A program made the translations under genes and the position numbers. DNA of 64,000 bases from Pantoea alfalfae (lineage in GTDB: Bacteria > Pseudomonadota > Gammaproteobacteria > Enterobacterales > Enterobacteriaceae), in contig NZ_CP082292.1 of the NCBI RefSeq assembly GCF_019880205.1, positions 1,984,001-2,048,000 on the forward strand. Direction: 5' to 3'. Below are positions 9,465 to 17,822 of this stretch, one piece after another. Numbering within the stretch: position 1 is the first letter of the stretch; every line of letters starts with the position of its first letter. The notes under the pieces are model-generated. The model ran no database searches, was not told where the DNA came from, and saw only the letters and a program-made list of their open reading frames with translations.

Positions 9465-11060
9465 ATGAAAATCAAGATAGCCACCTTAGCGCTTGTTACG
9501 GCTGGGATAGCGCTGGCTGGCAGCGTTAACGCCAAAACGCTGGTCTACTGTTCTGAGGGATCGCCAGAGAATTTTAACCCTCAGCTCTATACCTCCGGAA
9601 CCAGTGTTGACGCCAGTGCGGTGCCGGTCTTTAACCGGCTGGTGGACTTCACGCCTGGCACCACCGACCTGGTGCCCAGCCTGGCAGAACGCTGGGAGAT
9701 CAGCCCGGATGGCACCGTCTACACTTTCCATCTGCGCAAAAACGTGAAGTTCCAGAGCAACAAACAGTTCAAACCCAGCCGCGACTTTAACGCCGATGAT
9801 GTGATCTTCTCGTTTATGCGCCAGATGGACCCGAAAAATCCCTACCATAACGTCTCTGGCGGCACCTATTCCAACTTCGAAAGCCTCGAACTCTCCACGC
9901 TGATTAAAAGTATCGACCGGGTTGATAACCACACCGTGCGCTTTACGCTCGCCCATCCTGAAGCGCCGTTCCTTGCCGATCTCGCGTGGTATTTCGCCTC
10001 AATCCACTCGGCTGAATACGCAGATGCCATGCTGAAAGCGGGGACGCCGGAGAAGGTCGATATGAACCCGATCGGCACCGGCCCGTTTGAGCTGGTGCAG
10101 TACCAGAAAGATTCCCGCATCCTCTACAAAGCGTTCCCGGACTACTGGCAGGGTAAGGCGAAGCTTGATCGACTGGTGTTCAGCATCACGCCGGATGCCT
10201 CTGTGCGCTATGCCAAGCTGGAGAAGAACGAGTGCCAGGTGATGCCATTCCCGAATCCCGCCGATCTCGACAAAATGCGCGCCAATCCGGATATCACCCT
10301 GGAACAGAAGGCGGGTCTGAACACCGGCTTCCTGGCATTCAACACCACCAAAGCGCCAACCGACAACGTTAAAGTGCGGCAGGCGCTGGCAATGGCGATC
10401 AACAAACCGGCGATCATCGAGGCGATATTTAAAGGCACCGGCACGGTCGCGAAAAATATCCTGCCACCAGGCGTCTGGAGTGCGGACAAAGATCTGAAAG
10501 ATTACGACTACGATCCAGAAAAGGCCAAAGCGTTACTGCAACAGGCGGGTGTGAAACCGGGCACCGAGATTGCACTCTGGGCGATGCCGGTTCAGCGGCC
10601 TTACAATCCGAATGCACGCCGCATGGCGGAGATGATTCAGTCGGACTGGGCCAAAGTTGGCATCAAAGCCAGTATCGTCAGCTATGAGTGGGGCGAGTAC
10701 CTGAAACGCGTTCGCAGCGGCGAGCATCAGGCGGCGCTGATGGGCTGGACCACCGCGACCGGCGATCCGGATAACTTCTTTGGCCCACTCTACAGCTGCA
10801 CCTCTGCACAGGGTGGTTCCAACTCCTCAAAATGGTGCTATCAGCCGTTCGAGAAGTTAATCACCGAAGCCCGTGCTGAGCCGGAACAGGGCAAACGTAC
10901 TGCGCTCTATCTGCAGGCGCAGCAGATGATGCATGACCAGATGCCCGCCGTAATGATTGCACACTCCACCATCTTTGAGCCGGTGCGCAAATCGGTCAGC
11001 GGCTATCAGGTCGACCCTTTCGGCAAACACATCTTCTATCAGGTTGATATTAAGCAGTAA
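9465..11060 (+). CDS. dppA: Dipeptide-binding protein, DppA-like, orphan
   Basis: This 531-aa family 5 solute-binding protein is very similar to E. coli DppA (535 aa) throughout, including KTLVYCSEGSPE after the signal peptide, NPIGTGPFEL, and WAMPVQRPYNPN near the C-terminal third. The signal peptide spans about residues 1-23 and ends in SVNA. The frame extends upstream to 9411, but the ATG at 9465 has GAGG 6 nt before it and begins the signal peptide. DppA delivers dipeptides (and haem in E. coli) to DppBCDF. No dppBCDF genes follow; instead a hairpin and repeat element A do. It may be the sole dppA displaced from its operon, or an extra copy. Confidence 0.88.
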   Translation: MKIKIATLALVTAGIALAGSVNAKTLVYCSEGSPENFNPQLYTSGTSVDASAVPVFNRLVDFTPGTTDLVPSLAERWEISPDGTVYTFHLRKNVKFQSNKQFKPSRDFNADDVIFSFMRQMDPKNPYHNVSGGTYSNFESLELSTLIKSIDRVDNHTVRFTLAHPEAPFLADLAWYFASIHSAEYADAMLKAGTPEKVDMNPIGTGPFELVQYQKDSRILYKAFPDYWQGKAKLDRLVFSITPDASVRYAKLEKNECQVMPFPNPADLDKMRANPDITLEQKAGLNTGFLAFNTTKAPTDNVKVRQALAMAINKPAIIEAIFKGTGTVAKNILPPGVWSADKDLKDYDYDPEKAKALLQQAGVKPGTEIALWAMPVQRPYNPNARRMAEMIQSDWAKVGIKASIVSYEWGEYLKRVRSGEHQAALMGWTTATGDPDNFFGPLYSCTSAQGGSNSSKWCYQPFEKLITEARAEPEQGKRTALYLQAQQMMHDQMPAVMIAHSTIFEPVRKSVSGYQVDPFGKHIFYQVDIKQ

Positions 11061-11078
11061 CCCGTAGCAGTTAACTTT

Positions 11079-11104
11079 AATGGCCCGCACATCAGTGGGC
11101 CATT
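11079..11104 (+). terminator. Hairpin after the dppA-like gene
   Basis: An 8-bp perfect stem (AATGGCCC/GGGCCATT) with a 10-nt loop starts 18 bp after the dppA-like stop codon. Flanking AGCAGTT and AACTGCT can extend the pairing. There is no T-run. Confidence 0.55.
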
Positions 11105-11163
11105 GCAACTGCTGACAAACTCACATGAGTTTGATTCTAACCGCAACACATAAGCTGAATGCG

Positions 11164-11500
11164 AAGGGAACACGAGCAGAGGAGGAACGCGTCCCGCGCC
11201 ATGGACAAAAACGCCGGGCGTTTTTGAACAGCGCAACGCGTTGGCCCGGGTACGGGCGCACCTCAGGGATGAGGTGCGTACTAAAAACGCCAGGCGTTTT
11301 TGAACAACGCAACGCGTTGGCCCGGCTACGGGCGCACCTCAGGGATGAGGTGCGTACTAAAAACGCCGGGAGCGTTTTTGAACAACGCAACGCGTTGGCC
11401 CGGCTACGGGCGCACCTCAGGGATGAGGTGCGTAATCGCGCGGGCCGGGCATGCCATGGATGGCGGCTGTTGCGACTTTCCGGTCTGCTCGTATTCCCTT
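11164..11500 (-). repeat. Repeat element A: terminal inverted repeats plus three hairpin-rich units
   Basis: This 337-bp element lies between the convergent dppA-like and LysR genes. Its ends are inverted copies: left AAGGGAACACGAGCAGA, right reading inward AAGGGAATACGAGCAGA. Inside are three tandem units, marked by the palindrome with arms CGCACCTCA/TGAGGTGCG at 11257, 11333 and 11411 (spacing 76 and 78 bp). Each unit also carries AAAAACGC/GCGTTTTT, a hairpin with T5 on both strands, GCCCG-N4-CGGGC, and the palindrome CAACGCGTTG. It is inverted relative to elements B and C. Open frames through it are artefacts of the repeat. Confidence 0.9.
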
Positions 11501-11572
11501 AGCCGGCACCGTCTCACAGCGAATCGGCGCAGATCTTAATTACTATTCAAAATACCCACGCTAGTGTACCCC

Positions 11573-12487
11573 TTATCCCATCCTCACCTGCTGATCCATC
11601 TCAGTCAGCCGATGCTGCAAAAACTGCAAAAACAGCGTCAGAGCCGCATTGCGCTGACGTCCCGACACTGTCTGAAGCTGCAGCGTGCGTTGACTCAGTT
11701 GGTCCACCCCCATCGATCGCAACACCAGATTTCGGGACTCGCGCTCAAACAACAGGGTAAACGCGCTACAGATGGTCACCGCCTGCGGCGTATGCAGCAA
11801 AAAGTGATAAAGCGTAGCGAAATAGTCGCAGGTCAATACCGGTTCAACCACGCAGTCATTCATCTGACAGGAGAGATCAAACAGCTGCCGCACGGTCGTG
11901 TGATGGCCCGGCAGCGCCAGCGGCCAGCGATGCAGATCGCCCAGTGTTACCTCACGTGACGCCAGCGGATGTGACTCATGCATCGCCAGTAACACCGGGG
12001 CAGGCCACGAGCCAAGCACCTCAACGCTGCGCTCAGGCTGGAGACTGAATTGCAGCGCCACATCGCATTCACCCGCCCTGACACATGCCGCCACGCCCTG
12101 GGAGTGCGTCACAATAATCGCAAACAGTGCGCCGGGATTCGCCAGTCGAAACTCCGCCAGCAGGCCAGGCAACAGACTAAACGCCATGCCATCCGTGCAG
12201 GCGATACGGATCAGGCTGCGGCGTACCGCTTTCAAGCCCTTAATCTCCGCAAGCGCATATTCCATATCAAGCTGACTTTTACGCACGTGGTGCGCAAAAA
12301 TCTCACCCGCCTCATTCAACACCATACCGCGCGCATGCCGCTCAAACAGGGGCACACCAACCTGCGCTTCCAGCCGCTGAATCTGACGGCTGATCGCCGA
12401 CACCGCGACAAACAGTTTCTCACTGGCGGCGCTCAGCGAGCCGCTCTCAACAACCGCCAGGAAATAGCGTATCTCGCTGCTTAACAT
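11573..12487 (-). CDS. LysR-family transcriptional regulator
   Basis: This 304-aa LysR regulator has its helix-turn-helix at residues about 3-62 (MLSSEIRYFLAVVESGSLSA; AVSAISRQIQRLEAQ), followed by the effector domain. The frame runs open upstream to 12700, but the ATG at 12487 has CGGAGTG 6 nt before it and starts the conserved HTH; the extra residues are hydrophobic nonsense. It is divergent from the M20 peptidase/MFS pair across 140 AT-rich bp, so it most likely regulates that pair. The ligand is unknown. Confidence 0.9.
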   Translation of the reverse strand: MLSSEIRYFLAVVESGSLSAASEKLFVAVSAISRQIQRLEAQVGVPLFERHARGMVLNEAGEIFAHHVRKSQLDMEYALAEIKGLKAVRRSLIRIACTDGMAFSLLPGLLAEFRLANPGALFAIIVTHSQGVAACVRAGECDVALQFSLQPERSVEVLGSWPAPVLLAMHESHPLASREVTLGDLHRWPLALPGHHTTVRQLFDLSCQMNDCVVEPVLTCDYFATLYHFLLHTPQAVTICSAFTLLFERESRNLVLRSMGVDQLSQRTLQLQTVSGRQRNAALTLFLQFLQHRLTEMDQQVRMG

Positions 12488-12627
12488 GGTCACTCCGACA
12501 AAATGCATCATAAAAGGGCAGCATAGCCTTGCTTTAAAAGCAAAGCGCACTCGATAAATTGATAATTGTGGCAAAGGGTGAAGTTTGTCAAAGATAAAGC
12601 ACGATAAAAATAACAGACAGGGCAAAC

Positions 12628-14049
12628 ATGACAGAGCAACAGGCAGTTGACCAGGCGATGCACTATTTCGATAGCGGTGAGTTTCAGAAGCTGCTGGCAC
12701 GGCGTGTCGCCTGCGTGACAGAAAGCCAGCTCACCAACCGACGGACAGAGCTGGACCACTATCTGCAGCAGGAAATTGGCCCGCAACTGGCGAAGATGGG
12801 GTTTACGCTGCACCCGTTTGACAATCCGCAACCCGGCAGCCCGCCGTTTCTGATCGCCACCCGCATTGAAGATCCGCTAAAACCGACGCTGTTCTGCTAT
12901 GGCCACGGCGATGTCGTGTTTGGCGACGATGAAAACTGGCGAGAAGGATTATCGCCGTGGCAACTCACAGCTGAAGGCGACCGCCTGTATGGACGGGGAA
13001 GCGCGGATAACAAAGGGCAACACTGCGTTAATTTCGCGGCGCTGGAGCAGGTGTGGCAGGCACGCGGCGGCGCGCTAGGCTTCAACTGCAAAATCCTGTT
13101 TGAAATGGGTGAGGAGATCAGCTCGCCGGGGCTGGCTGAGATCTGCCATCAACAGCAGGCGCTGTTAAAGGCCGATCTTTTTATCGCCTCGGATGGCCCG
13201 CGTCTTAATGCGCAGCGGCCAACACTGTTTCTGGGTTCGCGCGGTGCGGTGAACTTTCGTCTGACTATTCGGGCGCGTGACAACGCCTACCATTCCGGCA
13301 ACTGGGGCGGATTGCTGAGCAATCCCGGTACCCAGTTGGCCAGTGCGATCGCCTGCCTGGTGAATGCGCAGGGCGTATTACAGGTTACCACGCTGAAACC
13401 GGACTCTCTGACCGACGCCGTGCGCGCCATCCTCAGTGATATTGATGTGGGCGGCATGCCGGGCGATCCCACACTTGCTGACGGCTGGGGCGAGCCTGGT
13501 CTGACACCTGCCGAGCGGCTCTATGGCTGGAACACGCTGGAGGTGCTGGCCTTTGAAACCGGCAATCCGGCACGACCCATGAACGCGATTCCGGGCAGCG
13601 CCACAGCGGTATGTCAGCTGCGTTTTGTGGTCGGCACCGACTGGGAAAATCTTGTTGAGCATGTCGAGCGTCATCTGCATCAGCACGGTTTCGATAACGT
13701 CAGCGTGGAGTTTCTGCGCGGCTCACCGGCAACACGGCTTGATCCGCAGGATCCGCTGGTGGACTGGGCGCTGGATACGCTGGCCCGTAGCAGCGGCAAA
13801 AAACCGGCACTGCTGCCCAATCTCGGCGGCTCGCTTCCCAATGAGGTCTTCGCCGACATTCTGGGCCTGCCGACGCTGTGGGTGCCACATTCCTATCCCG
13901 CCTGCGGCCAGCATGGCATTAACGAACATATGCTCAACTCGATTGCACGGGAGGGTCTGGCAATCATGACCCGGCTGTTCTGGCAACTGGGAGAAGAGGG
14001 CGAACAGCTGATGACGCGCCACCATCAGTGGCGGAGAGGTGAACAATGA
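12628..14049 (+). CDS. M20 family metallopeptidase/amidohydrolase
   Basis: This 473-aa M20 (ArgE/DapE/CPG2-type) hydrolase has metal and catalytic residues H93 and D95 (YGHGDVV), D127 (GRGSADNKGQ) and E162/E163 (EMGEEIS). A central dimerisation domain follows, and a C-terminal LPNLGGSLPNEVF region leads to VPHSYPACGQHGINEH, which supplies the last His. Family members cleave dipeptides or N-acyl amino acids; which one cannot be told here. The stop overlaps the next start (ATGA at 14046-14049), so it is co-translated with a metabolite:H+ symporter that probably imports its substrate. The SD CAGGG precedes the ATG. Confidence 0.87.
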   Translation: MTEQQAVDQAMHYFDSGEFQKLLARRVACVTESQLTNRRTELDHYLQQEIGPQLAKMGFTLHPFDNPQPGSPPFLIATRIEDPLKPTLFCYGHGDVVFGDDENWREGLSPWQLTAEGDRLYGRGSADNKGQHCVNFAALEQVWQARGGALGFNCKILFEMGEEISSPGLAEICHQQQALLKADLFIASDGPRLNAQRPTLFLGSRGAVNFRLTIRARDNAYHSGNWGGLLSNPGTQLASAIACLVNAQGVLQVTTLKPDSLTDAVRAILSDIDVGGMPGDPTLADGWGEPGLTPAERLYGWNTLEVLAFETGNPARPMNAIPGSATAVCQLRFVVGTDWENLVEHVERHLHQHGFDNVSVEFLRGSPATRLDPQDPLVDWALDTLARSSGKKPALLPNLGGSLPNEVFADILGLPTLWVPHSYPACGQHGINEHMLNSIAREGLAIMTRLFWQLGEEGEQLMTRHHQWRRGEQ

Positions 14050-15314
14050 GCAGCATCGCGCAAAGTGCCCCGCAGGTGAAACCGAGCCTGCACAAAACGC
14101 TGTTCGCCACCTGCATCGGTAACGCGCTGGAGTGGTTCGACATTGCGGTTTATGGCTTTTTTGCCAGCTATATCGCGCACGTCTTCTTCCCGGTCAGCGA
14201 TCCGTCGGTATCGCTGCTGCTGACCTTTGGTAGTTTTGGTATTTCCTTCCTGATCCGTCCGCTGGGAGCCATTGTGCTCGGCAACTATGCCGACCGGTAT
14301 GGTCGCAAAAAGGCGCTGCTGCTGTCGATTAACCTGATGATGCTGGGCGGGGCGATCATTACCTTTATGCCGGGCTACGCCACCATCGGTCTGGCGGCAC
14401 CGCTGCTGATCATCCTGGCGCGTCTGATTCAGGGCTTCTCTGCTGGCGGCGAATTTGGCAGTTCGACCGCCTTCCTGGTGGAGCACTTTCCTGAGCGCAA
14501 AGCCTTTATCGCCAGCTGGCAGTTCGCCACCCAGGGGGCGAGCACGCTGATGGCATCGGTTTTTGGGCTGGGGCTGACACAGTGGCTGAGCGAAAGTGAG
14601 ATTCAGGCGTGGGGCTGGCGTATCCCGTTTGCTTTCGGCTTACTGATTGGGCCTCTGGGGATCTACATTCGCCGTCATGTGCAGGAACCTGCCAGCTTTG
14701 CATCGCAGGAAAAGGAAGCCGCACCGCTTAGAACGCTGTTCGGGCGGCAGAAAGCGCTGATCGCGCTGGCAATTGGCGTGATGGTGATCTCGACCGCAGT
14801 CAACTACATGCTCAATTACATTCCGACCTATGCCACCAAAACGCTGCACCTGCCAGGCTCGGTCGCCTTCACCGCCACGCTGATAGCGGGGATTATCCTG
14901 ACGGTGGTAACGCCCATCATGGGGTTGTGGGCGGAGCGTATTGGCCGGTTGCCGCTGATGTGGGGATCGCTGCTGTTACTGGTGGTCACCATCTATCCCG
15001 CATTTAAATGGATGGTCGATCATACCACGCCCACCACGCTGATCCTGCTGGTGGCCTGGATGGCGCTGCTGAAGTCGATCTACTTCTCGACGGTGCCGTC
15101 GGTGATGGCCGATCTCTTCCCGGCGACTACCCGCGCCAGCGGGATGGCGATCAGTTACAACGTGGCTGTAACGGTATTCGGCGGGTTTGCGCCGCTGATT
15201 TGCAGCATGCTGATTGCCGCCACCGGCAGCAGTCTGGCACCAGGCTACTACCTGATGGCAGTGGCTGTGCTGAGCGGTATCGCGCTGCTGCGCTGCAGTA
15301 AGCGGGTGTCATAG
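14046..15314 (+). CDS. MFS transporter, metabolite:H+ symporter (MHS/ProP-KgtP) type
   Basis: This 422-aa, 12-helix transporter opens with the MHS-family signature GNALEWFDIAVYGFFAS and has the loop-2/3 motif NYADRYGRKKAL and the later RLIQGFSAGGEFGS. Relatives take up citrate, shikimate, 2-oxoglutarate, proline/betaine or dicarboxylates with protons. It is translationally coupled to the M20 hydrolase, so an N-acylated or dipeptide-like compound, or a product of it, is a plausible substrate (inference). It ends 36 bp before repeat element B. Confidence 0.88.
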   Translation: MSSIAQSAPQVKPSLHKTLFATCIGNALEWFDIAVYGFFASYIAHVFFPVSDPSVSLLLTFGSFGISFLIRPLGAIVLGNYADRYGRKKALLLSINLMMLGGAIITFMPGYATIGLAAPLLIILARLIQGFSAGGEFGSSTAFLVEHFPERKAFIASWQFATQGASTLMASVFGLGLTQWLSESEIQAWGWRIPFAFGLLIGPLGIYIRRHVQEPASFASQEKEAAPLRTLFGRQKALIALAIGVMVISTAVNYMLNYIPTYATKTLHLPGSVAFTATLIAGIILTVVTPIMGLWAERIGRLPLMWGSLLLLVVTIYPAFKWMVDHTTPTTLILLVAWMALLKSIYFSTVPSVMADLFPATTRASGMAISYNVAVTVFGGFAPLICSMLIAATGSSLAPGYYLMAVAVLSGIALLRCSKRVS

Positions 15315-15340
15315 CAGAATCAGAAACGTTCTGTGGTGAG

Positions 15341-15777
15341 ATCGAGCCTGCGCAGAAAACACGGTCAGATCGGAAAGTCGCAAAAGCCGCCATCCCTGGC
15401 ATGCCCGGCCCGCGCGATTACGCACCTCATCCCTGAGGTGCGCCCGTTGCCGGGCCAACGCGTTGCGTTGTTCAAAAACGCTCCCGGCGTTTTTAGTACG
15501 CACCTCATTCCTGAGGTGCGCCCGTACCCGGGCCAACGCGTTGCGTTGTTCAAAAACGCTCCCGGCGTTTTTAGTACGCACCTCATCCCTGAGGTGCGCC
15601 CGTTGCCGGGCCAACGCGTTGCGTTGTTCAAAAACGCTCCCGGCGTTTTTGTCCGTGGCGGGGAACACTTTCCTGCTCTGACCGTGTTCCCTGCGCGTTG
15701 AGCCTATAGGGTGCTGCCACACTCACACTGATTCAGTCTTGTCATGACTCTGTCAGGTCTGAAAATCGAGCCTGCGC
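15341..15777 (+). repeat. 13-bp direct repeats flanking the region of element B
   Basis: The 13-mer ATCGAGCCTGCGC occurs at 15341-15353, overlapping the left end of element B, and again at 15765-15777, immediately before the aldA stop codon. A third partial copy, GAGCCT, is at 15700-15705, four bases after the right end of element B. The repeats could mark an insertion or a past recombination; this is not certain. Confidence 0.55.
15350..15696 (+). repeat. Repeat element B: terminal inverted repeats plus three 78-bp units
   Basis: This 347-bp element lies between the convergent MFS and aldA genes. Its 20-bp ends (15350-15369 and 15677-15696, inner part AACACGGTCAGA) are inverted copies with 2 mismatches. 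The units start at 15421, 15499 and 15577, exactly 78 bp apart. Each contains a 9-bp-arm palindrome with loop TCCC or TTCC, GCCCG-N4-CGGGC (loops TTGC, TACC, TTGC), the palindrome CAACGCGTTG, and AAAAACGC/GCGTTTTT with T5 on both strands. Confidence 0.92.
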
Positions 15778-17214
15778 TTAACTGAATTGCAGATAGGCAA
15801 CATGGGTCTGCAGATACTCCTCCAGACCATGTTTTCCATCGGCTCCGCCGACACCCGACTTACGCCATCCGGCGTGAAAGCCCTGCATCGCCTCAAAGTT
15901 CTCACGATTAACATAGGTTTCGCCAAACTTAAGTTTGCGCAGCGCAATCATGGTGGTATTGAGATTCTGCGTATAAATTGAGGAGGTCAGTCCGTACTCG
16001 CAGTCGTTGGCCAGCGCAATTGCCTCATCCAGCGTTTTAAAGGTCATTACCGGCAGCACCGGACCAAAAATCTCCTCCTGCATAATCGCCATCTCCTGAC
16101 GGACATCGGTCAGCAGCGTGGGCTGGAAGAAAAAGCCTCGCTCTCCGGCACGCTTGCCGCCCAGTACTACTTTTGCGCCTGCGGCAACGGCGTCTGCCAC
16201 TTTCTGCTCGACCCGATCCCGTGCGGCGGCATTAATCAGCGGTCCCATATCGATATCACTGCGTTCGGCGGGATCGCCAAACGTCACCTGCTGAAATGCG
16301 GTAGTCAGTGCGCTGATAAAACGATCGTAAATACCTTCCTGCACATAGACGCGCTCCACGCAGTTACAGACCTGGCCGCTGTTGATAACTCGTGAGCTGA
16401 TAATAGATCGCACCGCGAGATCCAGGTCGGCATCCTCCATCACGATGGCGGGCGCTTTGCCGCCCAGTTCCAGCGACACTTTGGTCACATTTTTAGCCGC
16501 GGCTTCCATGGTGGCGATACCTGCGCCGACGCTGCCCGTCAGGCTCACCAGCCCGACCTTAGGATTTGCCGCCAGTTCCTGTCCCACTTCCGGTCCCAGA
16601 CCATAGACAATGTTGATGACGCCAGTGGGCAGACCCAGCGTCTGGATAATGTCGGCAAACAGTGCGGCATTGTTCGGCGTCAGCTCGCTGGGTTTAATCA
16701 CAATCGTGTTGCCCGTGATCAGGGCTGGCGCCGCTTTGCGGGCGATCAGGAAAAAGGGAAAGTTCCACGGTAAAATCCCGGTGGTGACGCCAATCGCTTT
16801 TTTAAACAGGAAGATGTTTTCGTTGGGGCGGTCGCTGTTGATGATCTCGCCTTCATAACGGCGGGCCCACTCCGCCATGTAATCGAGGTAGTCGGCGGTA
16901 AACAGCACTTCCGTCCTGGCCAGTCCCTGGGTTTTGCCGCCTTCCGCCACGATGGTTGCCGTCAGTTCAGGCTCGCGGTTGCGGATGGTGCCGGCGATTT
17001 TGTGCAGCCAGACGCCGCGCTCTGCCGCAGGCAGCGCTTCCCACGCCGGCTGAGCGGCTTCGGCGGCATTGATCGCAAGGCTGGCATCCTGACGGGTGCC
17101 CTGGGGTATGCGTGACAGCAACGCTTCAGTGGCCGGATTGGTGACTTCAATCCACTGGTCACCCTGATGGGCGACAAACTCGCCATTAATGTAATGTTGA
17201 TGATGTGTTGTCAT
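15778..17214 (-). CDS. aldA: Lactaldehyde dehydrogenase (aldehyde dehydrogenase A)
   Basis: This 478-aa NAD-dependent aldehyde dehydrogenase is nearly collinear with E. coli AldA (479 aa): VTNPATEALLSRIPQG near the N-terminus, GILPWNFPFF, LELGGKAPAIV with the general-base Glu, and catalytic Cys283 in INSGQVCNCVERV. AldA oxidises L-lactaldehyde, the by-product of rhamnose and fucose breakdown, to L-lactate in the cytoplasm. Here it sits about 1.3 kb from rhaT and close to the complete rha operon, whereas in E. coli aldA is far from rha. This supports a role in rhamnose use. Repeat element B lies just after its stop codon. Confidence 0.95.
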   Translation of the reverse strand: MTTHHQHYINGEFVAHQGDQWIEVTNPATEALLSRIPQGTRQDASLAINAAEAAQPAWEALPAAERGVWLHKIAGTIRNREPELTATIVAEGGKTQGLARTEVLFTADYLDYMAEWARRYEGEIINSDRPNENIFLFKKAIGVTTGILPWNFPFFLIARKAAPALITGNTIVIKPSELTPNNAALFADIIQTLGLPTGVINIVYGLGPEVGQELAANPKVGLVSLTGSVGAGIATMEAAAKNVTKVSLELGGKAPAIVMEDADLDLAVRSIISSRVINSGQVCNCVERVYVQEGIYDRFISALTTAFQQVTFGDPAERSDIDMGPLINAAARDRVEQKVADAVAAGAKVVLGGKRAGERGFFFQPTLLTDVRQEMAIMQEEIFGPVLPVMTFKTLDEAIALANDCEYGLTSSIYTQNLNTTMIALRKLKFGETYVNRENFEAMQGFHAGWRKSGVGGADGKHGLEEYLQTHVAYLQFS

Positions 17215-17410
17215 TCGCTTAGCTCTCCGCTATCGATACGTTGCAGTAATGTGATAGCAGGGTGAAACAGATCGCTAAACGTGACCTTTAGCTTATTGCC
17301 AGCCTGGCGGTCCGGATGGCAGCCAATCACAGATATCGGTGAGTTCTGCGGCAAAAACGTCAATCTGTTGTAGATTTAAAGGAGTGAAATCGTGAAAAAG
17401 GGGTTAAATC

Positions 17411-17677
17411 ATGGCAAGCGGATGGGCGGCAGAAGGCGCAGTACAGGAACAGATTGATAGCACCGTTAACGACGGGATTGAGCGGGTCAGACAATCGCTC
17501 GGGCAGGGCGAAAGCGCCACCGAATGTGAACTCTGCGGCGAACCGATTCCCGAAGCGCGCCGTCAGGCACTCAAAGGGGTGCATTACTGCGTGGCGTGTC
17601 AGGAAAAAATCGACAAACAGCAGCAGACCAGCAGCTTATATAACCGTCGGGGCAGTAAAGACAGTCAGCTGCGCTAA
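17411..17677 (+). CDS. ybiI: DksA/TraR-type C4 zinc-finger protein YbiI
   Basis: This 88-aa protein has the C-x2-C...C-x2-C zinc finger CELCGEPIPEARRQALKGVHYCVACQ and ends in YNRRGSKDSQLR, as E. coli YbiI does. The family relates to DksA, but short members lack the long coiled coil that enters the RNA polymerase secondary channel, so the function is unknown. AAGGGG precedes the ATG. The 196 bp between aldA and this gene hold no other gene. Confidence 0.93.
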   Translation: MASGWAAEGAVQEQIDSTVNDGIERVRQSLGQGESATECELCGEPIPEARRQALKGVHYCVACQEKIDKQQQTSSLYNRRGSKDSQLR

Positions 17678-17680
17678 CTC

Positions 17681-17779
17681 TCAGGAGCCTGGCATCGCCA
17701 GGCCGCTGCCAATAAACCACGCCAGAAAGCCCACGCCCGCCACGATGATGGCGATCGGAAACAGAATTCCAATTCTCAT
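17681..17779 (-). CDS. yoaK: Small membrane protein, YoaK-like (32 aa)
   Basis: A 33-codon frame on the minus strand starts at ATG 17779-17777 (MRIGILFPIAIIVAGVGFLAWF...) and ends in MPGS at TGA 17681. It resembles E. coli YoaK, a 32-aa single-span inner-membrane protein that begins MRIGIIFPVVIF and ends AAPGA (recalled from memory). Same length, one hydrophobic helix and a CAGG about 8 nt before the ATG support a real gene. It is convergent with ybiI, their stop codons being 3 bp apart. Function is unknown in any host. Confidence 0.75.
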   Translation of the reverse strand: MRIGILFPIAIIVAGVGFLAWFIGSGLAMPGS

Positions 17780-17822
17780 ATTCAACCTGCTGCAAACAGC
17801 GATTTCAGGGAGCGCGATCTTA

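Noticed and set aside
8570..9529. 319-codon frame antisense to pepT and running into the dppA-like gene
   Set aside because: It is a shadow of pepT on the other strand with His/Arg-rich, low-complexity composition.
11125..11539. Overlapping open frames through repeat element A (and likewise in B and C)
   Set aside because: They translate the 78-bp units in several frames and on both strands; 78 is a multiple of 3, so repeats keep frames open. No SD and no protein-like features.
15421..15654. CRISPR array at elements A, B or C
   Set aside because: The units are contiguous tandem copies, with no unique spacers and no cas genes.
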